Part shown: positions 1 through 8,778 of the stretch, in pieces
Layout of the letters: every line of letters begins with the position of its first letter
How positions within the stretch are numbered: the first letter of the stretch is position 1
Source of the DNA: RPQJ01 sp963778185
GTDB taxonomy: Bacteria; Pseudomonadota; Gammaproteobacteria; Steroidobacterales; Steroidobacteraceae
Reading direction: 5' to 3'
Length of the DNA stretch: 64,000 nt
Assembly (NCBI GenBank): GCA_963778185.1
Contig: CAVZTF010000004.1
Coordinates: 496,001 to 560,000, forward strand
Made by a program: the position numbers and the translations under genes
Notes under the pieces: generated by a model
Database searches by the model: none
What the model was told of the DNA's origin: nothing
Seen by the model: only the letters and a program-made list of their open reading frames with translations

Positions 1-977
1 GCAATCTCGATGCCCCAGACGTGCAGATTGACGTTGTTGACGGCGAACAGCTGCAGGCCATTCGGTGCCATCTGGTACAGGGACCAGAAAACGAGCGAAC
101 CCAGCCCGAGGACGAGGTAGGCCCACATGTTGTTCTTCTCGCGCGGGTCGCGATGCTTCACCGTCAGGTAGACCAGCACGCCGGCCACCACGGCGCTCAG
201 TGTCTTGAGGAGGGCCCCGGTCGGTCCGGTGTGCTGCAGCAGGATCCAGATGACCGGCGGGATTCCGAGCAGGATCGCCACGCCGGCGGCGAACCGGGCC
301 TTTAACTGGCCGGGCGTCGCATCCAGCAGCGTCGTGTTCAGGTCCGCCAGGACCCTCCAGTTGACGACCGCCAGCACGATCGCCATGCAACCGCCGGTCG
401 TCGCGAACAGGAACAGACGCGTGTAGTCTTCCGCCAGCTGGTAGTGGCCGGCCACCGCGAAGCCGACGAAGAATCCGAGGTTCATGCCGGCGTAGTTCCA
501 CAGGAAAGCGCTTTCCCGGCGGAGGTCCTCGGGCGCGAAGCGCTGCGTGAGCATCATGTTGATGCAGGTGACGTTCAGGCCGCTGCCGGTCAGGAAGAAC
601 GCCAGGCCCCAGTACATCGCGCCCGTCGAGCCGATGGAGATGCAGGCGCACCCGAGCACCTGCAAGGCCATGCCGCCGACGAACAGGTTCCGGTTGCTGA
701 GGAAGCGCCCGCCGAGGTAGCCGCCAAACAGGTGCAGTCCGTAGTTGAAGGCGCCGAACAGGCCCATGGTCGCCGACGCCTCCCGGGCGGAGAAGTGCAG
801 GTGCCGGGTCGCGTACAGCACCAGCGTCGAGTACAGCACCGCGAAGCCCAGGGTGGCGAATATCTGGATGAAGAACAGCGCGGCCGTGCCGTCCGGGACC
901 TTCGTCAGCTGGTGCTTCAGGGACGGCAAATCACTCCCCCGCGAATTCGAAGTGCCTGGCGAAACAGCGGCGATCAT
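1..977 (-). CDS. POT/PTR2-like MFS transporter, C-terminus cut off by window edge
   Basis: Integral membrane transporter. The minus-strand frame runs from an ATG at 977 to the left edge without a stop, so about 325 residues are visible. Hydrophobic segments alternate with short basic loops, such as GGYLGGRFLSNRN after the second helix and the AGMNLGFF stretch in the middle. Both resemble proton-dependent oligopeptide transporters, which import di- and tripeptides with protons. The last visible residues (QMAPNGLQLFAVNNVN) also fit that family. The start is uncertain: the ATG at 977 has no clear ribosome site, whereas an in-frame TTG at 929 follows GGGGGAG at good spacing. The gene is divergent from the lipoprotein at 1086. 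Substrate is inferred from family only. Confidence 0.75.
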   Translation of the reverse strand, partial: MIAAVSPGTSNSRGSDLPSLKHQLTKVPDGTAALFFIQIFATLGFAVLYSTLVLYATRHLHFSAREASATMGLFGAFNYGLHLFGGYLGGRFLSNRNLFVGGMALQVLGCACISIGSTGAMYWGLAFFLTGSGLNVTCINMMLTQRFAPEDLRRESAFLWNYAGMNLGFFVGFAVAGHYQLAEDYTRLFLFATTGGCMAIVLAVVNWRVLADLNTTLLDATPGQLKARFAAGVAILLGIPPVIWILLQHTGPTGALLKTLSAVVAGVLVYLTVKHRDPREKNNMWAYLVLGLGSLVFWSLYQMAPNGLQLFAVNNVNLHVWGIEI

Positions 978-1085
978 AGCGCGGCGCCCCCGCCCCGCGG
1001 TACGTACGGTAGACTGCCTTGGTCGTATGGCCGGGCGGGCACCCAGCGCACACGCCTTTGATACACCTCAACACAGGAACCAGCA

Positions 1086-1769
1086 GTGCATACCAGAGCC
1101 GTCAGTAGCCAGCATGTCCGGACGGCGGCCGCCGGGTCGTTGCTTTGCCTGATAGGAACCGCGTTGCTTGCTGGGTGCGCCCAGCAGGCCAGCGTAAAGG
1201 GCGCGTGGCAGGACGGGGCGCCGCATGAACAGTCGTTCAAGAGGGTGCTGGTCGTCGGCGTCACCCCGCACCTCAACCAGCGCTGCAGTTTCGAATTCTT
1301 CATGGCATCGCAACTGAAGAGCGAGTCGGTGACGGCCATTCGCAGTTGCGACGCGGTCGCGCAAAAAGAACCGTTGAGCCTCGAGAGCATCGAGCAGGCG
1401 GTCGCATCCGTCCAGGCCGATGCCGTGCTGTCGACCCTTCTCGTATCCAAGGAGTTCGGAACGAAGGAAGGCGGCAGCCGGGAAACACGAGGCAGCGCGG
1501 TGTACAAGGCGACGGACGCCGGGTACGCGACAGGGTACTACGGTGCATACGGCGTGCCGGTCATCTACGGTGAGTTCACCACGGCGGCCGCCATGACGAT
1601 TGCCGATCGCGAGGCCCGCGTCGCATCGCGGTTCTACGCAACGCGGGACAAGACCCTGATCTACACGCTGGATACGCAGGTTCGCGACAGCGAGTCGACC
1701 GATGCCGCTCTGCACGACATTGCGGCCGCGATCGCCAATCAGCTGCGCCGGGACGGGCTGACACGGTAG
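1086..1769 (+). CDS. predicted lipoprotein of unknown function
   Basis: A 227-residue exported protein. The N-terminus has a hydrophobic stretch ending in the lipobox LLAGC (Cys31), so it is probably processed by signal peptidase II and anchored by lipid. The start is a GTG preceded by AGGAACC at 1075-1081. The mature part has a VLVVGVT strand near residue 55 and a Gly/Tyr-rich segment (YATGYYGAYGVPVIYGEF) near residue 150, followed by a conserved-looking region ending in a helix. This is reminiscent of DUF4136-type lipoproteins, but I cannot assign a family. It is followed after 48 bases by the lytic transglycosylase gene on the same strand. Confidence 0.75.
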   Translation: MHTRAVSSQHVRTAAAGSLLCLIGTALLAGCAQQASVKGAWQDGAPHEQSFKRVLVVGVTPHLNQRCSFEFFMASQLKSESVTAIRSCDAVAQKEPLSLESIEQAVASVQADAVLSTLLVSKEFGTKEGGSRETRGSAVYKATDAGYATGYYGAYGVPVIYGEFTTAAAMTIADREARVASRFYATRDKTLIYTLDTQVRDSESTDAALHDIAAAIANQLRRDGLTR

Positions 1770-1817
1770 CGTTGAATCGTCAACTTCACGAAAAGACAGG
1801 CAAATGGGAGACGACTC

Positions 1818-3413
1818 ATGCGCGTTGCAATCTCTCCTCCTGTCGGGATCGCTCTTGCATCGTTCCTGCTCCTGGTCGCGTCGCTTGCGGTATCAGGCTG
1901 CTCCGCCAAGAAGAACGGGCCACAGCCGTCGGACTCGATAACGACCAGCACTGCGTCGGCCACCGGGCCGGCAGCGTCCGAAGCTGAAAGCGAGGAGCCA
2001 CTGCCGCCGCTGCCGTACGAATCGGCGCTGCCCGCGGCCGTGCTCGCCAGACTCAGCGAGCCCTTCACGGGCGACCTCGACGAGATGGTCAAGCGCCGGC
2101 TCGTCCGCGTCGGCGTCACGTACAACCACACGCTTTATTTCGTCGACCAAGGGGTACAACGGGGCGCGGCCTACGAGTACGGCAAGCTCATGGAGGACGA
2201 GCTGAACCAGCGGCGCAAGACCGGCAACCTGAAGGTTGCCTTCTGGTTCGTGCCTTTGCAGCGAGATCAGCTGCTGTCGGCGCTCGTGGACGGCAAGGTG
2301 GACATGGCGATTGCGCAGCTCACCGTGACGCCCGAGCGCCAGAAGCTCGTGGATTTCACAGACCCCGTCCGCAAGGACGTGGACGAGATCGTCGTGACAG
2401 GCCCCGGCTCGCCGCCAATCGCGTCGGTAGACGACCTGGCCGGGCAGGAGGTGTTCGTCCGCAAGTCCAGCAGCTATCACCAGAGCCTGCTCGCGCTCAA
2501 CGAGCGGCTGCAGGCCGCGGGCAAGCCACCCGTGTCCATACGGGCGGCACCGGAAAATCTCGAGGATGAAGACCTGCTCGAGATGGTCAACGCCGGCCTG
2601 ATCAAGATCATCGTCGTCGACAACTACCTCGCGGAGTTCTGGAAGCAGGTCCTCACGAACCTGACGGTGAACGACGCGGTCGCCGTGCGGACGGGCGGCA
2701 CCCTGGCGGTCGCGATCCGCAAGGACAGCCCGCAGCTTGCTGCCGGGCTGAACGCCATCATCGACGAGTATGGGCTGGGCACGGCGTTCGGCAACACGAT
2801 GGAGAAGCGCTACCTGCAGAGCACGAAGTTCGTGAAGGACGCCACCTCGGAGGCCGAGCGTCGGAAATTCCTGGCGCTGACGGAGTATTTCAGGAAGTAC
2901 GGCGATCAGTACGACGTGGATTGGCTGCTGATGGCCGCGCAGGGATTCCAGGAGTCCGGGCTCGACCAGGGGGTGAAGAGCCCGGTCGGCGCGATTGGCG
3001 TGATGCAGGTGATGCCGGCCACCGCCAAGGACCTGGACGTGGGCGACATTTCCCGGCTCGAGCCCAACATCCACGCGGGCGTGAAATACATGCGGTGGGT
3101 CGTGGACGAGTACTACAAGGACGAGCCGATGGACCGTCTCAACAAGGGGCTCTTCGCCTTCGCCTCCTACAACGCCGGGCCCGGACGCATCCGTCAGTTG
3201 CGGCGCGAGGCGGAGAAGCGCGGCCTGGACCCCAACGTCTGGTTCGGCAACGTGGAGCAGATCGCGTCCGAGCGCATCGGACGCGAAACAGTGACCTACG
3301 TGGGCAACATCTACAAGTACTACGTGGCCTATCGCCTGATCTCGGAGGACCAGGAGAGGCGTGCCGCCGCGAAAGAAGGGCTCAAATCGGAGAGCAGCAA
3401 GCCGGCCAGGTAA
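1818..3413 (+). CDS. mltF: MltF-like lipoprotein lytic murein transglycosylase
   Basis: Cleaves the MurNAc-GlcNAc bond of peptidoglycan to give 1,6-anhydro ends. The 531-residue protein has a signal peptide with lipobox AVSGC (Cys28), then a periplasmic solute-binding (SBP_bac_3-like) domain at about residues 90-325 and an SLT domain at about 355-500. The catalytic glutamate is Glu379 in AAQGFQESGLD, followed by the family's GVMQVMPAT and FASYNAGPGR motifs. This two-domain order and length match MltF, where the binding-protein-like domain modulates the enzyme. The start ATG follows GGGAGACGACTC. It probably acts at the periplasmic face of a membrane. It sits in a run of same-strand envelope genes. 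Confidence 0.9.
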   Translation: MRVAISPPVGIALASFLLLVASLAVSGCSAKKNGPQPSDSITTSTASATGPAASEAESEEPLPPLPYESALPAAVLARLSEPFTGDLDEMVKRRLVRVGVTYNHTLYFVDQGVQRGAAYEYGKLMEDELNQRRKTGNLKVAFWFVPLQRDQLLSALVDGKVDMAIAQLTVTPERQKLVDFTDPVRKDVDEIVVTGPGSPPIASVDDLAGQEVFVRKSSSYHQSLLALNERLQAAGKPPVSIRAAPENLEDEDLLEMVNAGLIKIIVVDNYLAEFWKQVLTNLTVNDAVAVRTGGTLAVAIRKDSPQLAAGLNAIIDEYGLGTAFGNTMEKRYLQSTKFVKDATSEAERRKFLALTEYFRKYGDQYDVDWLLMAAQGFQESGLDQGVKSPVGAIGVMQVMPATAKDLDVGDISRLEPNIHAGVKYMRWVVDEYYKDEPMDRLNKGLFAFASYNAGPGRIRQLRREAEKRGLDPNVWFGNVEQIASERIGRETVTYVGNIYKYYVAYRLISEDQERRAAAKEGLKSESSKPAR

Positions 3414-3576
3414 GCCCACGTCGGTGTAACGCCGCGCTTGGCCGGTGCGGGTGGCGCTACTCGAGGTCAATCCGCTTGTCGTGGAACACTTTGCGGAAAC
3501 ACGGGGCTTTGCGCCGGCCGAGGGCTGACACGCGTAGACTCGACGTGTTGTAACCCCTCGCCGTTGCAAGGGACCG

Positions 3577-4428
3577 GTGATCGCCTTGAAACGATTCCTG
3601 CACAATTCCCGCCGAGAGGCACGCGTCGTGGTCGCGTCGTGCGTCGTCGTCGTCGGCGCGCTGCTGCCTGCTCATGCGCACGCGGACTCCGTGAGCAACA
3701 CCTGGCAGTGGGGCGCAACGGTTTACCTCTGGTTGCCGAGCATTGACGGCAAGACGGCTTTTCCGCCGGATGGCGGCGGGCCCCCGATCGATGTCAGTTC
3801 CGACGCGGTGCTCGACAGCATCAATTTCGTCTTCATGGCAGCGTTGGAGGGTCGCAAGGGCCGCTGGGGCGCGGCGACCGACGTCGTCTACATCGACCTC
3901 GGTGCGTCGCGAAAGGGGACGCGCGAGGTGAGCGTCGGGCCGGGAGACTTGCCGGCTGGCGTGGATGCCGACCTTCGACTCGACGTGATCGGTTGGCTCT
4001 GGACGTTGACTGGCAGTTATTCGGTACTGAAGCAGGAGAACGTGTCCCTGGACGTACTGGCGGGTGCACGGCTGCTTCAGCTGCAGGAGGAACTGCACTG
4101 GACATTCAATGGCGACATTGCGTCGCTGCCGGTGACGGAACGGACGGGTTCCAGCCGTGCCGAGGACACTTACCTGGACGCGATCGTCGGAGTGAAGGGG
4201 CGCGCAACCCTGGGCGCCGAGCACCACTGGTTCGTGCCGTATTACCTCGACGTCGGCGCCGGCGAGTCCGACATCACGTGGCAGGCCCGGGTCGGGCTCG
4301 GCTGCCGCTTCGAGTCGGTGGAGGTCCTCGGGGTCTGGCGTTATCTCGACTACGATCTCGGCAACGGCACGCCGATCCAGTCGGTCGAATTCAACGGGCC
4401 GGCCGTCGGAATCACCTTTCGCTTTTGA
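3577..4428 (+). CDS. predicted outer-membrane beta-barrel protein
   Basis: A 283-residue protein with a long basic signal peptide ending near AHAHADS (about residue 37). After it come alternating hydrophobic and polar strands rich in Trp, Tyr and Gly, and a terminal Phe (VGITFRF), as expected for a barrel recognised by the BAM machinery. The start is GTG at 3577 with AAGGGA five bases upstream. No enzyme motif is visible. It resembles short outer-membrane proteins found as isolated genes in many proteobacteria, so I give no function. It lies 35 bases before the patatin lipoprotein gene, so the two may be co-transcribed. Confidence 0.7.
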   Translation: MIALKRFLHNSRREARVVVASCVVVVGALLPAHAHADSVSNTWQWGATVYLWLPSIDGKTAFPPDGGGPPIDVSSDAVLDSINFVFMAALEGRKGRWGAATDVVYIDLGASRKGTREVSVGPGDLPAGVDADLRLDVIGWLWTLTGSYSVLKQENVSLDVLAGARLLQLQEELHWTFNGDIASLPVTERTGSSRAEDTYLDAIVGVKGRATLGAEHHWFVPYYLDVGAGESDITWQARVGLGCRFESVEVLGVWRYLDYDLGNGTPIQSVEFNGPAVGITFRF

Positions 4429-4463
4429 GCCAGCGCAGCGCACGCTGACCTGTTCGTCGACCG

Positions 4464-5753
4464 ATGATGCCGCCCGTACCCAGGTTTACGCATCCGTTTC
4501 GTGCGGTCATCGCGTCAGCACTCGGCTTGGTGTTGCAGGGTTGCGCAGCCGAGGCGACCAGGCCTGCGCCGCCCTCTGCGCGCAGCGAGCAGGCGGTCGT
4601 GCCAGGCATGCCCGCAGACGTGCGCTACTGGGGCGACGATTCCTCGATGGCGTTTCGCGATTGGCTCGCAGGCTCCGATGACGAACTCGTCACCTGTTGT
4701 GATGGCCTGGTCGGGCGGCCACACAACTATCTCGTGATCTCGAGCGGTGGTGTCGAGGGAGCGTTCGGGGCCGGACTGCTCGTCGGCTGGACGGCAGCCG
4801 GCACGCGTCCCGAGTTTCAACTGGTCACGGGGGTCAGCGCCGGCGCGATGATCGCTCCGTTTGCATTCCTGGGGCCTGCGTATGACGGGGCTCTTCGCGA
4901 GATCCATTCGAGGTTTTCGTCGAAGGACCTGGTCGAGCGCCGCGGAGTGTTCGAAGCGCTGGCGGGCGATGCAGCCATGGATACGGCGCCGCTGCGCCGT
5001 CTGATCGACCGTTACCTCGGTGACGAGGAGGTCGCGCGAATCGCCGCCGAGGGACGCAGGGGCCGCAAGCTCCTCGTCGGCACGACGGACCTGAATGCGG
5101 CGCGGCCGGTGGTCTGGGACCTGACGAGAATCGCCGGCAGCGGGGCGCCTAACGCAAGGCAGCTGATCGGCGACATCATTCTCGCATCCGCCTCGATTCC
5201 CGGAGTGTTCCCGCCGGTGCACGTTGGTGTCGAGGCAGGAGGGGTGTGCTACGACGAGTTGCATGTCGACGGCGGCGTCTCGGCCCAGTTGTTCCTCAGT
5301 CCGCCCGGAGTCGAGTGGACGCGCGTCACGGAACGCCTCCACGTGACCGGGGTGCCGCAGGTGTACGTCATACGGAACGCGCGCGCGTATCCGCGATGGA
5401 CTGCAATCCGCACGCGACTGTCGCCGATGCTCGAGCGGTCGGTCTCGACGGTGAGTCGCGAACCGCAAGGGCCGCCCGAATGGCAGGAGGTCGATCCGAG
5501 CGTTTCGCGGGTTCTACTGCGCTCGCTGTCGTCGTTGATCCTGACCCGCGGCTTCAACGACGCCGTCCGTGCCTACCTTGCAACGCACGGAGCGGAACTC
5601 GGCTTCAACCTGGCGCGAATTCCCGACGATTTCAGCTACGACTCGACGGAGTTCTTCGACCGTGACTACATGCAGGGACTTTTCGAGCGCGGCTATGCGA
5701 TGGCGAAGGACGGCTACCCCTGGCTTCGAGGTGAGTTCGCGGCCCAGGAGTAG
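4464..5753 (+). CDS. patatin-like phospholipase, predicted lipoprotein
   Basis: A serine lipid hydrolase of 429 residues. The N-terminal hydrophobic stretch ends in LVLQGC (Cys27), a plausible though imperfect lipobox. The patatin core starts at about residue 88 with an oxyanion-type glycine stretch (SSGGVEGAFGAG). It then has the nucleophile elbow GVSAG with Ser125 and the second catalytic residue in VDGG with Asp269. Together these make the Ser-Asp dyad of the family, so it is probably active on acyl-lipid esters in the periplasm or at the inner face of the outer membrane. A second, very different patatin with a barrel is encoded at 41226-43520. Substrate unknown. Confidence 0.85.
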   Translation: MMPPVPRFTHPFRAVIASALGLVLQGCAAEATRPAPPSARSEQAVVPGMPADVRYWGDDSSMAFRDWLAGSDDELVTCCDGLVGRPHNYLVISSGGVEGAFGAGLLVGWTAAGTRPEFQLVTGVSAGAMIAPFAFLGPAYDGALREIHSRFSSKDLVERRGVFEALAGDAAMDTAPLRRLIDRYLGDEEVARIAAEGRRGRKLLVGTTDLNAARPVVWDLTRIAGSGAPNARQLIGDIILASASIPGVFPPVHVGVEAGGVCYDELHVDGGVSAQLFLSPPGVEWTRVTERLHVTGVPQVYVIRNARAYPRWTAIRTRLSPMLERSVSTVSREPQGPPEWQEVDPSVSRVLLRSLSSLILTRGFNDAVRAYLATHGAELGFNLARIPDDFSYDSTEFFDRDYMQGLFERGYAMAKDGYPWLRGEFAAQE

Positions 5754-5795
5754 CCGGTCGGAGCCGATGAGCAAATGGCGCCGCTGAGCGCCCGC

Positions 5796-6263
5796 TCACT
5801 CCTTGTCGATGTTGATCCGCACGCTCTTCACGGTCGAAGTCACGAACTGCAGCGCGAACAACGGTTCGGCGGATTTTGTCTCGACCAGCACGTCTTCGCC
5901 GTCGTCGATCTCCGCCTCGTAACGGGCGGCGTCGAGTTGCTGCTTGAACGCGTGCTCGATGGCCCGCGCGACACCGTTCTCGCTCGTGTCATCGACGACG
6001 GCGACTCTGACTTCCTGCGTCGCTCCGCCCCTGGGCGTCACGTGAAACAGGATCTCACCGTCGGACTTCGCGCTCTCGCTCACCTCGATCCGCCACTTGC
6101 TGGAGTAACTGAGTTTGCCCGTGCCCTGCGGCGGGGATGCCGCGGTCTCTGTCGAGGCGGGCACTGCCGCTGGCACCTCCGAATTGGTCTGCGCTGCAGT
6201 GGAGGTGGCAATCGACAAGGCCACAACGGCGGCTGCGGCGAGCATCGGAGACTGGATGGTCAT
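5796..6263 (-). CDS. exported hypothetical protein
   Basis: A 155-residue protein with a signal peptide ending at TAAQTNSE (about residue 25), then a Pro/Ala/Thr-rich linker (residues 27-48) and one compact domain of mixed strands and helix ending in VRINIDKE. There are no cysteines or catalytic motifs and I do not recognise the family. It is convergent with the patatin gene, with 42 bases between the stops. Its start is divergent from the TetR-family gene, sharing a 110-base intergenic region that contains the consensus promoter and palindrome at 6318-6373. It is therefore a candidate co-target of that regulator. Confidence 0.6.
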   Translation of the reverse strand: MTIQSPMLAAAAVVALSIATSTAAQTNSEVPAAVPASTETAASPPQGTGKLSYSSKWRIEVSESAKSDGEILFHVTPRGGATQEVRVAVVDDTSENGVARAIEHAFKQQLDAARYEAEIDDGEDVLVETKSAEPLFALQFVTSTVKSVRINIDKE

Positions 6264-6317
6264 TTCAGAGCACCTCGTGAGGATCGGTGAACGTCTCGCG
6301 ACTCAGTGTAGACGGCC

Positions 6318-6345
6318 TTGACACCCTCAATTCTCGTCATATAAT
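6318..6345 (+). promoter_or_regulatory. consensus sigma70 promoter for the TetR gene
   Basis: TTGACA at 6318-6323 and TATAAT at 6340-6345 match both consensus hexamers exactly and are 16 bases apart. The expected transcription start is near 6352. Such a perfect promoter is unusual in this G+C-rich window and implies that the gene is held down by a repressor. Confidence 0.8.
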
Positions 6346-6373
6346 GAGCGCTAACTCAGTGAGTAATAGCTCA
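6345..6373. promoter_or_regulatory. palindromic operator, probably for the TetR-family regulator
   Basis: A 29-base inverted repeat centred on 6359. The outer arms are TGAGC/GCTCA and the inner arms ACTCA/TGAGT around a central G. Only four base pairs of the two 14-base arms fail to match. It begins at the last base of the -10 box and covers the expected transcription start, the classic place for a repressor to block its own promoter. Confidence 0.75.
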
Positions 6374-6979
6374 ATGAACGCTGCGAAAGTTTCCATCCCC
6401 CGTCCACGCACCCGCCAGCGAGAGGCGACCCGCCGCCAGTTGATCGAAGCAGGGCTGCGAGTGGTTGCCGCCAATGGTTTTGCTGGCGCTACGACGGCAG
6501 CAATCGCCAGGGCAACGGGCAAGGCGCACGGCACCGTATTCGTCCATTTCCCGACCCGCGACGCGCTGGTGGCGGAACTGGTGGAGGAGGTGGGCCGCAC
6601 CATGTCGCAGCGCCTGTCCGAGATCCCCGCCGATTCACTCGACGTCGGCGAAGTGCTCGATGCGCACCTCGCGGCCCTCGCCGATCATGAGGAGATCTAT
6701 GCCCGCCTGCTGCGCGAGGCGGCGGCCTTGCCGCTGGTCGCGCGCGCCCGGGTGTTCGCGCTCCAGTCCGGCATCGCCTGGCGGCTGCGAGCCGCCCATG
6801 CACGCGACGTCGCGCGCGGCGCGGCCCGCGCCTTCGATCCGGTTGCGCTCGCCAACGTCTGGATCGCGCTCACCAATCATTACCTGTTGAACCGCGACCT
6901 GTTCGCTCCCGACGCGAGTGTGATAGCGATGCGAGGCGCAGAACTCAAGGCGCAATTCCTCGAGATCATCCGTCCGTGA
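6374..6979 (+). CDS. TetR-family transcriptional repressor
   Basis: A DNA-binding regulator of 201 residues. The N-terminal helix-turn-helix (about residues 15-62) is typical: TRRQLIEAGLRVVAANGF, then TTAAIARATGKAHGTVFVHF. The C-terminal two-thirds is the variable ligand-binding domain. I chose the ATG at 6374 because earlier in-frame ATG codons lie inside or upstream of the consensus promoter (-10 at 6340-6345). Transcription should start near 6352. No clear ribosome site precedes 6374. The palindrome at 6345-6373 suggests autorepression. The zinc-ribbon gene follows by 8 bases, so it is probably co-regulated. The inducer is unknown. Confidence 0.88.
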   Translation: MNAAKVSIPRPRTRQREATRRQLIEAGLRVVAANGFAGATTAAIARATGKAHGTVFVHFPTRDALVAELVEEVGRTMSQRLSEIPADSLDVGEVLDAHLAALADHEEIYARLLREAAALPLVARARVFALQSGIAWRLRAAHARDVARGAARAFDPVALANVWIALTNHYLLNRDLFAPDASVIAMRGAELKAQFLEIIRP

Positions 6980-6987
6980 GGTGCCCC

Positions 6988-7245
6988 ATGTCAGATACCC
7001 ATTGCCCGTCCTGCGGTTCCTGCGGCTTTCCGATGCGGGTGCCCGCGGATTTCGCTGGCGGCAGGACCGATGCGGCGTATTGCTGCGGCTGTGGCGACGA
7101 AACGGGCCGACTGAAACCCTATGACGAAGTCCTGCAGGTGAACACCGAGTACCTGGTGCGCCAGCAAGGCCTGGACGCGCGAGCCGCTCGCGAGATGGCC
7201 CGTGCCCTGCTCGCCAGCATGCCGGCCTGGATGCACCGTGTCTGA
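6988..7245 (+). CDS. small zinc-ribbon protein
   Basis: An 85-residue cytoplasmic protein with two cysteine knuckles: CPSCGSCGFPM at residues 6-16 and YCCGCG near residue 32. This is the pattern of the putative zinc-ribbon family (CQSCGMP...YC..C). The C-terminal half is helical with no recognised motif. The ATG at 6988 is chosen because GAGG precedes it. An in-frame GTG at 6976 would overlap the TetR stop. It follows the TetR gene by 8 bases, so it is likely in the same transcript. Function unknown. Confidence 0.7.
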   Translation: MSDTHCPSCGSCGFPMRVPADFAGGRTDAAYCCGCGDETGRLKPYDEVLQVNTEYLVRQQGLDARAAREMARALLASMPAWMHRV

Positions 7246-7276
7246 CTGCCGTCTGCGCTACCGCGAGGAATCGCAC

Positions 7277-8167
7277 ATGCCTTCACCTTCCATGGTCGCG
7301 CCATTGTTCGTAGTCGCGGGTCTCGCAGGTGGCGTGGCGCAGGCCTCGCCAGTCCCGCCGCCGCTGATCGCCGAGGCGCAGTTGCGGGCCATCCATCATC
7401 GCTTCGTCGACGCATTCGTCGTGGACAACGGCGACTTCATGGACGCGCTGATCGGCGAGGACTTCCAGTACATGGACCGCGACGGCGCCTGGCTTCATCG
7501 CGCCGACTTCCTCGCACGGATGCGCCAGCCGGCAACGCTCGGCGGAGCGTCCTACGAGGATGTGCGCGTGCGCCTGTTCGGGCACGTGGCCGTGGTGCAT
7601 GCGGTGTTCGACGGCATGGGCAAGGACGGCATCGTGTCGAAGGCCCGCGGCACGAACGTGTATTTCTGGGATGGCACGGCCTGGCGCCTGGTGAGTGCGC
7701 AGAACACGCCGCTCAAGGACGGCGTGGCGGTGCAGCAGCGCACGGGCATCGCGCCTGCGCACCTGCCGTGGCAGGGACGGGACCCGACCGGCAACGACCT
7801 CGCCGTGCTGCGGACGCTCAACGAGAACTACGTCCAGGCGTTCCGCGCAGCGGACGTGGCCTGGTACGACGCGCACCTCTCACCGGACTACGTGGTCGTC
7901 TACGGCGACGGCTCATTCCACGACCGGGCGGCCGCGTTGGCCGATTTTGCCGAGCCGTATTTCGCCACCCACATGAAGTCGTTTCCGGTGCACGACGTGA
8001 GCATCCGTCGCTACGGCGACGTCGCCTTGATCCACGCCGAGAACGACTACGAGACCAAGGACGGCCGCAAGGGCATCAACCGCTACACCGACCTCTGGCT
8101 CAAGCGAGCGGGCAAGTGGCGCTGCATCGCCGCCCACATCACCGTGCACAAGGCGGCGACGGTCTAG
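7277..8167 (+). CDS. exported protein with two SnoaL/DUF4440-like domains
   Basis: A 296-residue protein with a signal peptide (MPSPSMVAPLFVVAGLAGGV, cleavage after QAS). Two repeats of an NTF2-fold, SnoaL-like domain follow, at about residues 35-150 and 170-292. Each has a helical start, a F.A/ALI..DF or HLSPDY segment, a VHAVF/IHAEN strand and a W.RL/WKC end. Such domains bind small hydrophobic molecules or act as isomerases or hydrolases, but the sequence alone does not tell which. The start ATG at 7277 has GAGGAA eight bases upstream. It is the third gene in the row after the TetR regulator. Confidence 0.72.
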   Translation: MPSPSMVAPLFVVAGLAGGVAQASPVPPPLIAEAQLRAIHHRFVDAFVVDNGDFMDALIGEDFQYMDRDGAWLHRADFLARMRQPATLGGASYEDVRVRLFGHVAVVHAVFDGMGKDGIVSKARGTNVYFWDGTAWRLVSAQNTPLKDGVAVQQRTGIAPAHLPWQGRDPTGNDLAVLRTLNENYVQAFRAADVAWYDAHLSPDYVVVYGDGSFHDRAAALADFAEPYFATHMKSFPVHDVSIRRYGDVALIHAENDYETKDGRKGINRYTDLWLKRAGKWRCIAAHITVHKAATV

Positions 8168-8241
8168 GGCTGCCGCGCAGGTGCCGGTCGAACCTCGGAT
8201 GCGGGTGTCAACGACGCCGGGTGCCGTGCGTTGTTACGGTC

Positions 8242-8778
8242 ATGCTCACGCGACCAGTCCGCAAAGGCGTCTCGAAAGTTCAAGTCGCCTCCGTGCTCGG
8301 TGCCCTCGCCCTCACTGCGTGTGTCCCGAGCCCCTACCTCCTGGACCCTCCGCAGGCAGGCTATTACGACGGCGCGTATGGCTACCATTCGCCGGCGGAG
8401 CTCGGCTACTACGGGTATCCGGGTTACTACGCGCAAACCCGCTACCCATCGCGCATTGATCGTCACGACCACGGTCACGAGCGCGGCCACGACCGCTACC
8501 GGAACCACGATGATCGGCGGCCACACGACGATCGCGACAGGCAGGACCGTGACGGGCGTGACGGACGCCACGACCATGGCCGGCCGGATGGAGATGGCGC
8601 AAGACCGCCTCCCAACCGTCCGCCTCGCCCGGACGCGACCCCGGTTCCGCCACCGCCGCGTGTCACGCCTCGGGCGGGCTCAGGCTCTCCTCCGCAGACG
8701 CGCGAACCGCGTGAGCCGCGGCCGCCTACTCGTCGAGGCGCCGAGACCCGCCCGGGCAACCGGCAGGTCCTGGAATGA
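8242..8778 (+). CDS. His/Asp-rich low-complexity lipoprotein
   Basis: A 178-residue predicted lipoprotein. A basic N-terminus and hydrophobic stretch end in LTAC (Cys27). Three composition blocks follow: a Tyr/Gly block at about residues 40-64 (YYDGAYGYH, YYGYPGYYA), a His/Asp/Arg block at 71-118 (RHDHGHERGHD, RNHDDRRPHDD, DGRHDHG), and a Pro-rich tail. The His/Asp block could bind divalent metal, which is notable because the gene overlaps by 53 bases, tail to tail, with the metal ABC permease. There is no clear ribosome site before the ATG at 8242, and the lack of known homologues makes this a moderate call. Confidence 0.6.
   Translation: MLTRPVRKGVSKVQVASVLGALALTACVPSPYLLDPPQAGYYDGAYGYHSPAELGYYGYPGYYAQTRYPSRIDRHDHGHERGHDRYRNHDDRRPHDDRDRQDRDGRDGRHDHGRPDGDGARPPPNRPPRPDATPVPPPPRVTPRAGSGSPPQTREPREPRPPTRRGAETRPGNRQVLE

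Noticed and set aside
1010..1015. TAGACT motifs at 1010, 3535 and 19130 as -10 boxes
   Set aside because: They lack a -35 hexamer at proper spacing, and one lies where no plus-strand gene follows.
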